From Lichenicoccus sp964242335 (GTDB taxonomy: Bacteria; Pseudomonadota; Alphaproteobacteria; Acetobacterales; Acetobacteraceae): a DNA stretch of 64,000 nucleotides. Made by a program: the position numbers and the translations under genes. Below are positions 63,864-64,000 of this stretch, piece by piece. The notes under the pieces are model-generated. The model was not told where the DNA came from and ran no database searches. It saw only the letters and a list, made by a program, of their open reading frames with translations. Within the stretch, counting starts at the first letter, position 1. The number at the start of each line of letters is the position of its first letter. The stretch lies in contig CAXTAY010000009.1 in the NCBI GenBank assembly GCA_964242335.1, positions 1-64,000 of the forward strand, in the 5' to 3' direction.

Positions 63864-64000
63864 CTACGCCTCCTGCTCGAGCTGACGCCGCGCCTCGGCC
63901 AGCACCGCCTCGTCGGCGGCCGGAGGTGCGAGCGACAGCCGCTCCATCGCGTCGATCATCGCCTCGACCACGACCAGGTGGGCGAACCACTTGGTGTTCG
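63864..64000 (-). CDS. Unidentified gene, C-terminal fragment
   Basis: Only the last 44 codons lie in the window; the reading frame runs off the right edge. Visible sequence includes NTKWFAHLVVVEAMIDAMER and ends AEARRQLEQEA. This is helical and has no recognisable motif, so the family is not called. It converges on the YihY gene with 19 bases between. Confidence 0.5.
   Translation of the reverse strand, partial: NTKWFAHLVVVEAMIDAMERLSLAPPAADEAVLAEARRQLEQEA

Overview
The window is about 70% GC and densely coded, with many 4-base GTGA/ATGA start/stop overlaps. Gene families and orders (dnaX-ybaB-recR behind an SRP RNA, cmk-rpsA, purC-purS-purQ-purL-bolA-grxD, kdsB-pheA beside a cytochrome c, clpS-clpA, a TIGR02300 protein, a DUF1674 protein, an EcfG-type promoter) point to an alphaproteobacterium, most likely Rhodospirillales/Acetobacteraceae. 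It reads as ordinary chromosome: I see no integrase, transposase, phage structural gene, plasmid replication gene or CRISPR array.

Layout. 1-5.3 kb: the end of nusG, a complete pqiABC membrane-lipid transport operon (minus strand), tRNA-Thr(CGT), a small membrane protein and a DUF442 phosphatase-like protein. 5.5-10 kb: a CUT2-type sugar or polyol ABC importer (ATPase, permease, binding protein) followed by an SDR dehydrogenase. 10-19 kb: a DUF1674 (SDHAF4-like) mini-gene, membrane proteins, rpsA, cmk, a BKACE enzyme, a TIGR02300 protein, a DMT permease, folB and a FolM-like SDR. 18.8-22 kb: recR, ybaB, dnaX and SRP RNA. 22-30 kb: nudC overlapping a GH31 glucosidase, then a WecG-like glycosyltransferase divergent from a four-gene operon (radical SAM/SPASM-like enzyme, Gfo/Idh/MocA oxidoreductase, GlcG-like protein, exported retropepsin-like protease). 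30-37 kb: pheA, kdsB, a tandem diheme cytochrome c, a HisN-like phosphatase, serA, comM. 37-46 kb: an EcfG-promoter-driven DUF3072 gene, a FecR/DUF6600 protein, a PLP beta-lyase, sulfurtransferase and XRE regulator set, an AI-2E family permease, a nuclease-fold protein, a cardiolipin synthase-like PLD protein and yraN. 46-54 kb: grxD, bolA, purL, purQ, a Rap1a-like exported protein, purS, purC, an NRDE protein and purB. 54-64 kb: a TerC/YjbE protein, an unusual GT-A-like protein, ggt, map, a D,D-carboxypeptidase, clpS, a damaged clpA (internal deletion plus an N gap), a small secreted protein, a YihY/BrkB protein and a gene cut by the window edge.

Two observations stand out. First, a family of intergenic elements built from small hairpins (mostly 7-8 bp stems, mostly 3-nt loops) joined by a six-base acccgc or gcgggt-like spacer occurs six times, five of them between convergent genes; the stems vary in sequence while keeping base pairing. 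Second, the radical SAM operon at 26.6-30.2 kb has a CX4CX2C cluster motif, translationally coupled partners and no function I recognise.
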